Positions 1-5,295 of a stretch of 5,295 bases of DNA are shown here, piece by piece; position 1 is the stretch's first letter; each line of letters opens with the position of its first letter. This stretch comes from an uncultured Rhizobiaceae group bacterium (GTDB taxonomy: Bacteria; Pseudomonadota; Alphaproteobacteria; Rhizobiales; Rhizobiaceae). The notes under the pieces are model-generated. The model was not told the origin of the DNA. It was given only the letters and a program-made list of their open reading frames with translations, and did no database searches. The stretch lies in contig CALFBU010000016.1 of assembly GCA_937951455.1 (NCBI GenBank), positions 1 through 5,295 of the forward strand, given 5' to 3'. The position numbers and the translations under genes are program-made.

Positions 1-165
1 CTTCCCCAATCGATGTCCGAGCATAATCAAATTGTTTCCGCAATCGAAAGCGGAAACTCGGAGAAGGCCGCCTCTGTCTTAAGAGAACATGTCGCGATAC
101 AGGGCGAAAAATTCCACGACTTGATGGCAAGCTATAACCCGAAAGCTATTTCCAAAACTGGATAA
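1..165 (+). CDS. GntR family transcription regulator, FCD domain, C-terminal fragment (5' end outside window)
   Basis: An open frame runs from the left edge in frame 1 and stops at TAA 163-165, leaving the last 54 residues of a protein. The visible part contains SEHNQIVSAIESGNSEKAA followed by LREHV. This is the closing pattern of the FCD ligand-binding domain (E-H-x2-I-x2-A-I-x-x-G-x-x-x-x-A, then a second His in REH). In the family these two histidines belong to the metal/ligand site. The N-terminal winged helix-turn-helix that would bind DNA is not in the window, so neither the operator nor the start can be judged. It converges on the complete GntR gene at 215-880, with 49 bases between the two stop codons. 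It could regulate genes to the left rather than this locus. The family call is fairly secure from the pattern; the effector is unknown. Confidence 0.75.
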   Translation, partial: LPQSMSEHNQIVSAIESGNSEKAASVLREHVAIQGEKFHDLMASYNPKAISKTG

Positions 166-214
166 ATGTGGCGGGCATTATCTAGGAAAATTTTATACCA
201 AACGAATAAAAACG

Positions 215-880
215 CTACTCCTTGCTTTCAAGCCATAGGCGAACAGTTTCAAACTTGCTGGACAAATGCTGCCGTAGAATTTGCCCAAGTGCAGTACCGT
301 CGCGTTTTTCCAAAGCCGCCAGAATTTGTTCATGCTCATCAACAGCTTTTTGCCAGCGTTCTTCTGTCATATTGGCAAGATATCTTGCGCGTCTGACACG
401 TGCCGCCAATGAGAGATACATGGTTGTTAACTCGGAATTACCAGCTGCATGTAAAATCGCTTCATGAATTCTTTGGTTTGATTGAAAATATGAAGTGAGA
501 TTTCTTGCTTTATAATGCTTCACCATTTCTAAATGGGTTTTTCGGATTACTTCAATTTCTTCTTCAGTAATATTTGCACAAGCCAATTCACCTGATAACG
601 CTTCCAGCGCGCCCATAACCGGGAACACTTCTTCTAGGTCTTCAATGGTTATCTTGCTAACCCAAGCGCCACGATTGGGCTCAAGCCAAACAAGGCCATC
701 CACCGCAAGAACTTTTAAAGCTTCACGCATTGGAGTGCGTGAAACACCATAACGTTCACAAAGTTCGCGTTCGGGAACTTTCGTTCCAGGTGGCAGGGTT
801 CCTTCAATGATCAAATCCCTGAGGCGATCAAGAAGTTCAACATGCAAGGAAGGTCTGGCAATGGTTTCTGATATATTCAT
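215..880 (-). CDS. GntR family transcription regulator, FCD (FadR-type) subfamily, complete
   Basis: A 221-residue protein, the usual length for FCD-type GntR regulators. Residues about 12-78 form the winged helix-turn-helix: DLIIEGTLPPGTKVPEREL (22-40), then the recognition helix SRTPMREAL (47-55) and the wing around LVWLEPNRGAWV (63-74). Residues about 80-215 form the all-helical FCD effector domain: NQRIHEAI (135-142), AAGNSEL (145-151), DEHEQILAAL (181-190) and RQHL (203-206). The predicted metal/ligand residues are Asn135, His139, His183 and His205; many relatives have Asp at the first position, and Asn is a known alternative. Such proteins are dimeric cytoplasmic regulators, often repressors released by a small carboxylic acid (GlcC, LldR and FadR are relatives). 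The gene lies 11 bases downstream of the dehydrogenase on the same strand, so the two are probably one transcript and this protein probably controls the locus. The ATG at 878-880 is the only well-placed start. Effector and operator are unknown. Confidence 0.9.
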   Translation of the reverse strand: MNISETIARPSLHVELLDRLRDLIIEGTLPPGTKVPERELCERYGVSRTPMREALKVLAVDGLVWLEPNRGAWVSKITIEDLEEVFPVMGALEALSGELACANITEEEIEVIRKTHLEMVKHYKARNLTSYFQSNQRIHEAILHAAGNSELTTMYLSLAARVRRARYLANMTEERWQKAVDEHEQILAALEKRDGTALGQILRQHLSSKFETVRLWLESKE

Positions 881-889
881 GGGAAAGAG

Positions 890-898
890 CCTTACTCC
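890..898 (-). promoter_or_regulatory. Ribosome binding site of the GntR gene, overlapping the end of the dehydrogenase gene
   Basis: Read on the - strand, GGAGTAAGG lies across the dehydrogenase stop codon (TAA at 892-894), and nine bases separate it from the GntR ATG. The 11-base gap itself (ggctctttccc) has no Shine-Dalgarno-like sequence. The ribosome site therefore appears to sit inside the upstream gene's end, which suggests translational coupling of regulator and enzyme. The placement is seen; the coupling is inferred. Confidence 0.5.
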
Positions 899-3807
899 AT
901 TTTCTTGTCGAGCGCCAGTTCAAGCACGCGGGCAACATGCATCGGTTGGCGTTCTGTTCCTCCAGCTATTTGATGCCTGCAGGAAGTGCCATCTGCTACA
1001 ATCAATGTATCTTTATCAGCAGCGCGAACGGCAGGAAGCAAATCCATTTCACCCATTTGCGTTGATACTTCATGGGTATCCAACCCGTAGCCAAACGAAC
1101 CAGCCATACCACAGCAACTTGATTCTATCGTGTTTACTTCCGTATCAGGTATAAGGCTAAGAACTTTTTCGATATCCGACATGATGTCAAAAGCCTTTTG
1201 GTGACAGTGGCCATGCAATAAGAGACTATCCGCAGGAGACTTTAAATCCAGTGCCAGTCTCCCGCTATCGGACTGCTGATTTAAATATTCCTCAAGCATA
1301 AAAGCATTCTCGGCGATTATTGCGGATTCTTCTCCCGGAAACAAACCAGGTATTTCATCACGCAGCGTTAAAAGGCAGCTTGGTTCAAGGCCAATGATTG
1401 GAACGCCCTTTTTTGCAAGCGGAACAAGGGCATCAATCAGACGACGGGCCTCGGTCTTTGCCTCTTCGATCAAACCGGCTGAGAGAAAAGTACGCCCACA
1501 ACAAAGGGGACGATTGTCATCATCTGCAGGTTTTGCAACTTCAATCGAATGGTTTGCTGCCTCGAGAACCTTTGTTGTTGCACGCAAGTTTTCCGGTTCA
1601 AAATAGCGGTTAAAGCAATCAGCAAAGAGAATAACTTTTTCACCATCACCAATTGTAACTTCGTCATTTTGGAATGGCTGGCTGGACCACTCAGGCAAAT
1701 CACGCTTTGCAGTAAAACCAGTTGGTCTTTCAAGAATTTTTGCAAGTCCTGGAATGCTATTTCTGGCATTTACCAACCAAGGGAATTTGGACGCCATCTG
1801 TGCATACCGAGGCAGATATGCCACCAATCTATCATGTAACGATACGCCTTTTTGCTTTGCACGGGCTGAAAGAACTTCAATCTTCATTCTAGCCATATCA
1901 ACGCCTGTGGGGCATTCGCGTTTACAGCCCTTGCAGGAAACGCAAAGCTTCATGGTTTCCATCATCTCGTCTGATGAAAAGGCATCCTCACCCAATTGAC
2001 CTGATATTGCCAATCGTAATGTGTTGGCGCGGCCTCTTGTTAGATCGCGCTCATTACGTGTGACGCGGTAAGAGGGGCACATCGCACCCCCTTTTAGCTT
2101 TCTGCAGGCGCCGTTGTTGTTACACATTTCAACAGCCCCTTGAAAACCACCTGCAGCACCAGGCCATTCAGACCAGTCAAGAGCAGTGTCAAAATCTTTT
2201 ACTGTGTAATTTTCAGGATAGCGGAAAAGCGATCGGTCATCCATTTTCGGCGGGGATACAATTTTACCCGGATTAAATATCCCTGAAGGGTCGAACTTTT
2301 GTTTCACTTCTTCAAAAGTTGCGATGATTTTCTTTCCAAACATTTCCTCATGAAATTCAGAACGAACAATGCCGTCGCCATGCTCGCCTGAGTGTGAGCC
2401 TTTGTATTTGCGTACAAGCTCAAACGCCTGTTCAGCAATCGAGCGCATGGTTTTTACATCCTGATCCAGTCTCAGATTTAAAACTGGGCGCACGTGCAAA
2501 CATCCAACCGATGCATGTGCATACCAAGTGCCTTTTGTGCCATGTTTTTCAAAGATATCCGTAAGACCTGCGGTATATTCAGCAAGGTCTGGCAATTCGA
2601 CTGCGCAATCTTCTACGAATGAAACCGGCTTCCCCTCACTTTTCATCGACATCATGATGTTAAGGCCAGACTTGCGCATCTCTGCAATAGCATTTTGATG
2701 TGAGTTTTCCGTTAGGCGAACAACACCACCCCAATTTTTATCCTTGCCTTTCCATGAAAAACCTAAGTCTCCCATTGCTTCATCAAGCAGTTCCAGCTTG
2801 CGTAGATTTTCCTGATCAGTGTCTTTATCAAATTCTACCAGTAAAAGCGCTTCAGGATCACCTTTGACAAATTGCTCAACAGTTGGTTTGAAAATAGGGA
2901 TATCTCTGGCCAACGCAATCATGGTTGAATCGATTAGTTCAACCCCTAGCACACCCAATTTCACCAGATGTTGTGTTGCGTCCATCGCCTGATAAAAGGT
3001 TGGAAAGTGGCACAATCCCATAACTTTATTGGCAGGAAGTTTTGCCAGTTTAAGTTCAATCGCAGTTGAATAAGCCAGTGTCCCTTCAGAGCCCACGAGT
3101 AAATGTGCAAGATTTTGCGGCTTTGCTTTCGGTGTAAGTGCATCAATATTGTAACCACCTACACGTCGCAAAACATTGGGAAAACGTTTGCTGATTTCAT
3201 CTGCATTTTCGTGACCTAGCGCAAGCATGTCGGATGAAAGCGCGCAGTCGGCATCCGACTCTAGCAGTCCAAAATGTTTCTTTTTACCATTGGCGAGAAT
3301 GCCTTTTATAGACAAAACATTATCACGCATGATGCCGTATCGTATGGAGCGGCCACCGCAAGAGTTGTTGCCCGTCATACCTCCAATTGTTGCGCGTGAA
3401 GCGGTTGAAACATCAACTGGAAACCAAAGGCCGTGTGGTTTCAAAGCTCGGTTAAGTTCATCCAGGACAATGCCAGGCTCCACGACACAACGCGCATTCT
3501 CAATATCAAGTTCGATAATTTTGTTGAGGTATTTCGTATTATCAATAACAAGCGAATGGTTGACCGTTTGGCCGCACTGTGAAGTGCCCCCGCCGCGCGC
3601 AAGAATGGAAAAATCCTCTTGACGTGCCATAGCTATACAGGCTTCCAAATCTTCAACATTCTTGGGTACAACAACGCCTGCTGGCATCATTTGATAAAAA
3701 GATGCATCGGTTGAATATCGCCCACGAGAAAAAGTATCGAAAAGGATTTCTCCCTCAATCTCACGGGCTAATTTATGCTCAAATCCAGGTCTGGAAACAG
3801 TGACCAT
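892..3807 (-). CDS. Fused FAD-linked oxidase / Fe-S (GlcD-GlcF type) dehydrogenase, probable D-2-hydroxyacid (D-lactate, glycolate or D-2-hydroxyglutarate) dehydrogenase
   Basis: A 971-residue two-part flavoprotein, of the size expected for YdiJ-like fusions (about 1000 aa). Numbering is from the ATG at 3805-3807. The N-terminal half is a PCMH-type FAD-binding domain: RGGGTSQCGQ (71-80), GGMTGNNSCGG (142-152), GSEGT (239-243). The FAD-oxidase C-terminal domain follows, with H431-x6-H438 and GEHGDG (474-479, E475). This matches the spacing of the His/His/Glu metal site known in D-2-hydroxyglutarate dehydrogenases. The C-terminal half has ferredoxin-like cysteines C562, C568 and C577-Pro, then C622-x2-C625-x2-C628-x3-C632-Pro. 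Two CCG domains come next (C731/C769-C770/C811 and C868/C898-C899/C943). Substrate oxidation at FAD would pass electrons through the clusters, in this family usually to the quinone pool at the inner face of the membrane; there is no signal peptide or membrane segment. A TTG two codons upstream (3811-3813) is an alternative start but abuts the Shine-Dalgarno-like GAGAAAG. It is followed by a GntR gene and is divergent from an aminotransferase. Family secure; substrate not determined. Confidence 0.9.
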   Translation of the reverse strand: MVTVSRPGFEHKLAREIEGEILFDTFSRGRYSTDASFYQMMPAGVVVPKNVEDLEACIAMARQEDFSILARGGGTSQCGQTVNHSLVIDNTKYLNKIIELDIENARCVVEPGIVLDELNRALKPHGLWFPVDVSTASRATIGGMTGNNSCGGRSIRYGIMRDNVLSIKGILANGKKKHFGLLESDADCALSSDMLALGHENADEISKRFPNVLRRVGGYNIDALTPKAKPQNLAHLLVGSEGTLAYSTAIELKLAKLPANKVMGLCHFPTFYQAMDATQHLVKLGVLGVELIDSTMIALARDIPIFKPTVEQFVKGDPEALLLVEFDKDTDQENLRKLELLDEAMGDLGFSWKGKDKNWGGVVRLTENSHQNAIAEMRKSGLNIMMSMKSEGKPVSFVEDCAVELPDLAEYTAGLTDIFEKHGTKGTWYAHASVGCLHVRPVLNLRLDQDVKTMRSIAEQAFELVRKYKGSHSGEHGDGIVRSEFHEEMFGKKIIATFEEVKQKFDPSGIFNPGKIVSPPKMDDRSLFRYPENYTVKDFDTALDWSEWPGAAGGFQGAVEMCNNNGACRKLKGGAMCPSYRVTRNERDLTRGRANTLRLAISGQLGEDAFSSDEMMETMKLCVSCKGCKRECPTGVDMARMKIEVLSARAKQKGVSLHDRLVAYLPRYAQMASKFPWLVNARNSIPGLAKILERPTGFTAKRDLPEWSSQPFQNDEVTIGDGEKVILFADCFNRYFEPENLRATTKVLEAANHSIEVAKPADDDNRPLCCGRTFLSAGLIEEAKTEARRLIDALVPLAKKGVPIIGLEPSCLLTLRDEIPGLFPGEESAIIAENAFMLEEYLNQQSDSGRLALDLKSPADSLLLHGHCHQKAFDIMSDIEKVLSLIPDTEVNTIESSCCGMAGSFGYGLDTHEVSTQMGEMDLLPAVRAADKDTLIVADGTSCRHQIAGGTERQPMHVARVLELALDKKME

Positions 3808-3813
3808 TTTCAA

Positions 3814-3820
3814 CTTTCTC
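3814..3820 (-). promoter_or_regulatory. Ribosome binding site that favours the ATG start of the dehydrogenase
   Basis: On the - strand GAGAAAG stands six bases before the ATG at 3805-3807, an acceptable Shine-Dalgarno position. It directly abuts the alternative TTG codon at 3811-3813, which leaves no spacer for that start. This is the reason for choosing the ATG and a 971-residue product. The match is purine-rich but not a strong anti-16S complement. Confidence 0.45.
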
Positions 3821-3829
3821 AGTTTTCGC

Positions 3830-3858
3830 TTGACGTAATTATGAATTCAAAATTAAAT
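3830..3858 (+). promoter_or_regulatory. Candidate sigma-70 type promoter for the aminotransferase
   Basis: TTGACG (3830-3835, five of six consensus bases) is followed after exactly 17 bases by TTAAAT (3853-3858, four of six). Transcription would start near 3865 and leave a leader of about 90 bases before the ATG at 3954. The -35 match and ideal spacing are good, but AT-rich DNA yields such matches by chance. Confidence 0.4.
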
Positions 3859-3884
3859 ATGCAGAAGTTGAAAACACTATGCAA
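3856..3884 (-). promoter_or_regulatory. Candidate promoter for the dehydrogenase-GntR operon
   Basis: Read on the - strand, TTGCAT (3879-3884, three of six -35 bases) is followed after 17 bases by CATATT (3856-3861, four of six -10 bases). Transcription would start near 3849, giving a leader of about 40 bases. Its -10 overlaps the -10 of the forward candidate, so the two promoters would compete or be blocked together. CATAAT (reverse of 3837-3842) is a better -10 match but has no convincing -35 partner. Confidence 0.25.
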
Positions 3885-3886
3885 CT
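3866..3886. promoter_or_regulatory. Candidate operator dyad AGTTG-N11-CAACT
   Basis: AGTTG (3866-3870) and CAACT (3882-3886) form a perfect five-base dyad with an 11-base spacer, and the half-site centres are 16 bases apart. It overlies the reverse promoter candidate and the start point of the forward candidate. A protein bound there could therefore block both. Whether the neighbouring GntR protein binds it is inference only; the dyad is short and could be chance. Confidence 0.25.
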
Positions 3887-3940
3887 CATTTTTGTATATC
3901 CCATATGAGCAGAAATGGTTGAATAATAAGCCTAATAAAC

Positions 3941-3946
3941 AGGGGA
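3941..3946 (+). promoter_or_regulatory. Ribosome binding site of the aminotransferase
   Basis: AGGGGA lies seven bases before the ATG at 3954, a good Shine-Dalgarno sequence and spacing. It fixes this ATG as the start. Confidence 0.65.
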
Positions 3947-3953
3947 ACTATAG

Positions 3954-5141
3954 ATGAGACAAGCAGGGCGACACTTTCTGCAAATACCCGGTCCCAGTGC
4001 AGTGCCAGACCGGATTCTTCGAGCTATTTCCTCACAAACCATAGATCATCGAGGCCCTGATTTCGCTAATGTCGGTGGAAAATCACTCGATGGCATCAAA
4101 ACAATTTTCAAAACAAAAAGTAATGTCTTTATTTACCCAGCGTCAGGAACAGGGGCCTGGGAAGCTGCCTTGGTGAATGTTCTTTCTCCTGGCGATCGCG
4201 TTTTGATGTTTGAAACCGGTCATTTTGCAACCCTGTGGAAAAGTCTGGCAGAACGTATTGGCTTGAAGCCGGAATTCATCGAAGGAGATTGGCGTGGTGG
4301 CGCTGATCCTGACAAAATTGAAGCTTATCTTGCAGAAGATAAAAATCATGAAATCAAGGCTGTTTGTGTTGTGCATAACGAAACCTCAACCGGCTCCGTT
4401 TCACCCATAGCAGCGGTTAGAAAAGCTATGGATAATGCAAACCATCCAGCCTTGCTTATGGTAGATACTATTTCCGGCCTTGCCTCGATTGATTATCAAC
4501 ACGATGAGTGGGGCGTGGATGTTACAGTTTCTGGCTCACAAAAAGGTCTGATGTTACCGCCCGGTCTTTCTTTCAATGCTGCAAGTGAAAAAGCATTGAA
4601 AGCTAATAAGTCTGCCGGCTTGCAGCGTAGTTATTGGGATTGGGAGGACATGATTGGTCCCAATGAAAAAGGATATTTTCCTTATACCCCTGCAACCAAT
4701 CTGCTCTACGGTTTGAATGAAGCAATAGATATGCTGCATGAAGAAGGGTTGGATAATGTATTTGCACGTCATGCAAGGCACGGAGCTGCTGCGCGTGCTA
4801 CTGTAAGGGCATGGGGCTTGGATGTCTTGTGCAATCAGCAAGGGCAGGAAAGCGGCGTATTGACTGCCGTATTGTTACCGGAAGGCCATAGCGCAGATGG
4901 CTTTCGCGCAACAACACTTGAACATTATGATATATCACTAGGTAATGGACTTTCGAAAGTTGCCGACAAGGTTTTCCGGATTGGACATCTGGGCGACTTT
5001 AATGATCTGATGCTTATGGCAACTTTATCCGGCGTCGAAATGGGACTGGACAAGGCAGGGGTGCCGCATCATGCAGGAGGTGTGATGGCGGCATTGGAGC
5101 ATTTGAAGAATTCTGAAGCCAAAGCCATGGCTGCAGAGTAA
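3954..5141 (+). CDS. PLP-dependent class V aminotransferase, serine/alanine/aspartate-glyoxylate aminotransferase family
   Basis: A 395-residue cytoplasmic enzyme of normal length for the family, close in pattern to methylotroph serine-glyoxylate aminotransferase. Visible landmarks are the N-terminal IPGPSAVPDR (11-20) and IDHRGPDF (30-37). SGTGAWE (64-70) is the PLP phosphate-binding loop and HNETSTG (141-147) is characteristic of the family. VDTISGL (170-176) carries Asp171, which pairs with the PLP ring nitrogen. SGSQKGLMLPPG (193-204) has Lys197, the expected Schiff-base lysine. YFPYTPATNLLYGL (241-254) and FRIGHLGD (341-348) follow, with Arg342 the likely substrate-carboxylate anchor. 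The family transfers an amino group from serine, alanine or aspartate to glyoxylate, making glycine and an oxoacid. Which donor is used here cannot be told from sequence alone. The gene diverges from the hydroxyacid dehydrogenase and precedes a TRAP binding protein by 50 bases, probably in one operon. This suggests that its oxoacid substrate arises from an imported compound. No key residue is missing. Family highly confident, substrate open. Confidence 0.92.
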   Translation: MRQAGRHFLQIPGPSAVPDRILRAISSQTIDHRGPDFANVGGKSLDGIKTIFKTKSNVFIYPASGTGAWEAALVNVLSPGDRVLMFETGHFATLWKSLAERIGLKPEFIEGDWRGGADPDKIEAYLAEDKNHEIKAVCVVHNETSTGSVSPIAAVRKAMDNANHPALLMVDTISGLASIDYQHDEWGVDVTVSGSQKGLMLPPGLSFNAASEKALKANKSAGLQRSYWDWEDMIGPNEKGYFPYTPATNLLYGLNEAIDMLHEEGLDNVFARHARHGAAARATVRAWGLDVLCNQQGQESGVLTAVLLPEGHSADGFRATTLEHYDISLGNGLSKVADKVFRIGHLGDFNDLMLMATLSGVEMGLDKAGVPHHAGGVMAALEHLKNSEAKAMAAE

Positions 5142-5177
5142 GAGGAATACTTAAAACAAGTACGATTAATTTTTCAC

Positions 5178-5184
5178 GGAGGAG
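5178..5184 (+). promoter_or_regulatory. Strong ribosome binding site of the TRAP binding protein
   Basis: GGAGGAG stands seven bases before the ATG at 5192, close to a perfect Shine-Dalgarno sequence. It is stronger than those of the other genes here, as expected for a periplasmic binding protein made in excess over its membrane partners. It settles the start codon. Confidence 0.7.
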
Positions 5185-5191
5185 ATTAACC

Positions 5192-5295
5192 ATGGGACTA
5201 AAATCAAAACTACTAGGCACTGTTGCCTTAATGCTATTTGCCACGCAGGCTGGTGCTGAAGCGCTAACCCTGAAGTTCGGCCATGTAGGCAAACC
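5192..5295 (+). CDS. TRAP transporter solute-binding protein (DctP family), N-terminal fragment cut by the right edge
   Basis: Thirty-four complete codons are visible. The first 22 residues are a typical Sec signal peptide: Lys4 and Lys6, a hydrophobic core LLGTVALMLFA (7-17), and a signal peptidase site after AGA (20-22). The mature start, EALTLKFGHVGKP, matches the first beta strand of TRAP-type DctP binding proteins, where LKFGHV followed by Gly/Pro is common. The mature protein would act in the periplasm, bind an organic acid and deliver it to DctQ/DctM membrane subunits, which would be expected just to the right of the window. The gene lies 50 bases after the aminotransferase with no convincing terminator between, so the two are probably co-transcribed. 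With so little sequence, another class of periplasmic binding protein is possible, and the ligand cannot be predicted. Confidence 0.7.
   Translation, partial: MGLKSKLLGTVALMLFATQAGAEALTLKFGHVGK

Larger units (their letters stand above)
3807..3874. repeat. Inverted repeat TTTTCAACTT ... AAGTTGAAAA
   Basis: Two perfect 10-base arms, TTTTCAACTT (3807-3816) and AAGTTGAAAA (3865-3874), are separated by 48 bases. Similarity continues just outside the exact arms with a one-base offset (tCT against AG). The left arm covers the ribosome binding region of the dehydrogenase. The right arm lies between the -35 and -10 of the reverse promoter candidate and at the predicted forward transcription start. 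Paired operators for a regulator dimer would fit, but the left arm may be constrained merely as a translation start region. Confidence 0.35.
3808..3953. promoter_or_regulatory. Divergent promoter/operator region between dehydrogenase and aminotransferase
   Basis: These 146 AT-rich bases separate two genes transcribed away from each other, so they must hold both promoters unless one lies inside a gene. They contain overlapping candidate promoters (3830-3858 forward, 3856-3884 reverse), a TGAATTCA palindrome (3842-3849) and an ATAT-CCC-ATAT dyad (3896-3906). GTTGAA occurs three times: reverse at 3809-3814, forward at 3867-3872 and forward at 3918-3923. TTGTATA (3892-3898) resembles one half of the TTGTATACAA-like operators reported for some FCD-type GntR proteins, but the second half is not conserved. 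The presence of a control region is near certain from gene orientation; the individual elements are tentative. Confidence 0.7.

Noticed and set aside
161..182. Possible hairpin between the two convergent GntR genes (gataaatg / cattatc, seven-base loop), followed by aaaatttt.
   Set aside because: The stem is AT-rich, has a bulge and overlaps the stop codon. There is no GC-rich stem with a clean U-run, so a terminator call is not supported, although one would be expected between convergent genes.
166..467. Two + strand open frames beginning just after the first GntR stop.
   Set aside because: Both are antisense to the C-terminal half of the well-supported GntR gene at 215-880 and show no domain pattern.
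3227..3622. 131-codon + strand open frame inside the dehydrogenase gene.
   Set aside because: It is antisense to the conserved FAD-binding domain, has low-complexity Ser/Arg/Pro composition and shows no recognisable family; it is a shadow of the real frame.
3775..3957. Small + strand open frame ending in ATGA overlap with the aminotransferase start; an internal ATG at 3841 would give a 38-residue leader peptide.
   Set aside because: No Shine-Dalgarno sequence precedes either start. The longer version lies antisense to the dehydrogenase start, the composition (Asn/Lys rich) is what AT-rich non-coding DNA gives, and the predicted transcript starts downstream of 3841.
5148..5162. TACTT-AAAAC-AAGTA hairpin between aminotransferase and TRAP gene, followed by AT-rich sequence ending in ttttt.
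   Set aside because: A five-base stem with one G-C pair is too weak for a terminator, and a 50-base gap between functionally linked genes argues for read-through.
5014..5292. 92-codon - strand open frame across the aminotransferase end and the TRAP gene start.
   Set aside because: It runs antisense to two supported coding regions and a strong ribosome binding site, and has no recognisable domain.

Overview
The window reads as a piece of a proteobacterial chromosome. It is most likely from an alphaproteobacterium of the Rhizobiales/Rhodobacterales type. This is inferred from the gene families present (FCD-type GntR regulators, a fused FAD/Fe-S 2-hydroxyacid dehydrogenase, a serine-glyoxylate-type aminotransferase, a TRAP transporter binding protein) and from a moderately AT-rich base composition. 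No rRNA or other taxonomic marker is present, so the assignment is tentative.

Layout, left to right: (1) positions 1-165, + strand, hold the C-terminal end of a GntR/FCD transcription regulator that enters from the left edge. (2) A second, complete GntR/FCD regulator lies on the - strand at 215-880, tail to tail with the first. (3) Immediately upstream of it, only 11 bases away on the same strand, is a long flavoprotein/iron-sulfur dehydrogenase (892-3807, 971 aa). It joins a GlcD-like FAD half and a GlcF-like Fe-S/CCG half in one chain. (4) A 146-base divergent intergenic region (3808-3953) carries overlapping candidate promoters and inverted repeats. (5) On the + strand follows a fold-type I, class V PLP aminotransferase of the serine/alanine-glyoxylate family (3954-5141). 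(6) After a 50-base gap comes the start of a secreted TRAP-type (DctP family) solute-binding protein, cut by the right edge (5192-5295).

The genes look like a small catabolic locus. A TRAP transporter would import an organic acid, the membrane-associated FAD/Fe-S enzyme would oxidise a D-2-hydroxyacid to a 2-oxoacid, and the aminotransferase would move an amino group between an amino acid and glyoxylate or another oxoacid. The GntR/FCD protein co-transcribed with the dehydrogenase is the natural candidate for a ligand-responsive regulator acting on the divergent promoter region. The exact substrate cannot be read from the sequence. All families are known; I see no mobile element, RNA gene, CRISPR array or clearly undescribed system. 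The open questions are the substrate of the combination and the operator.
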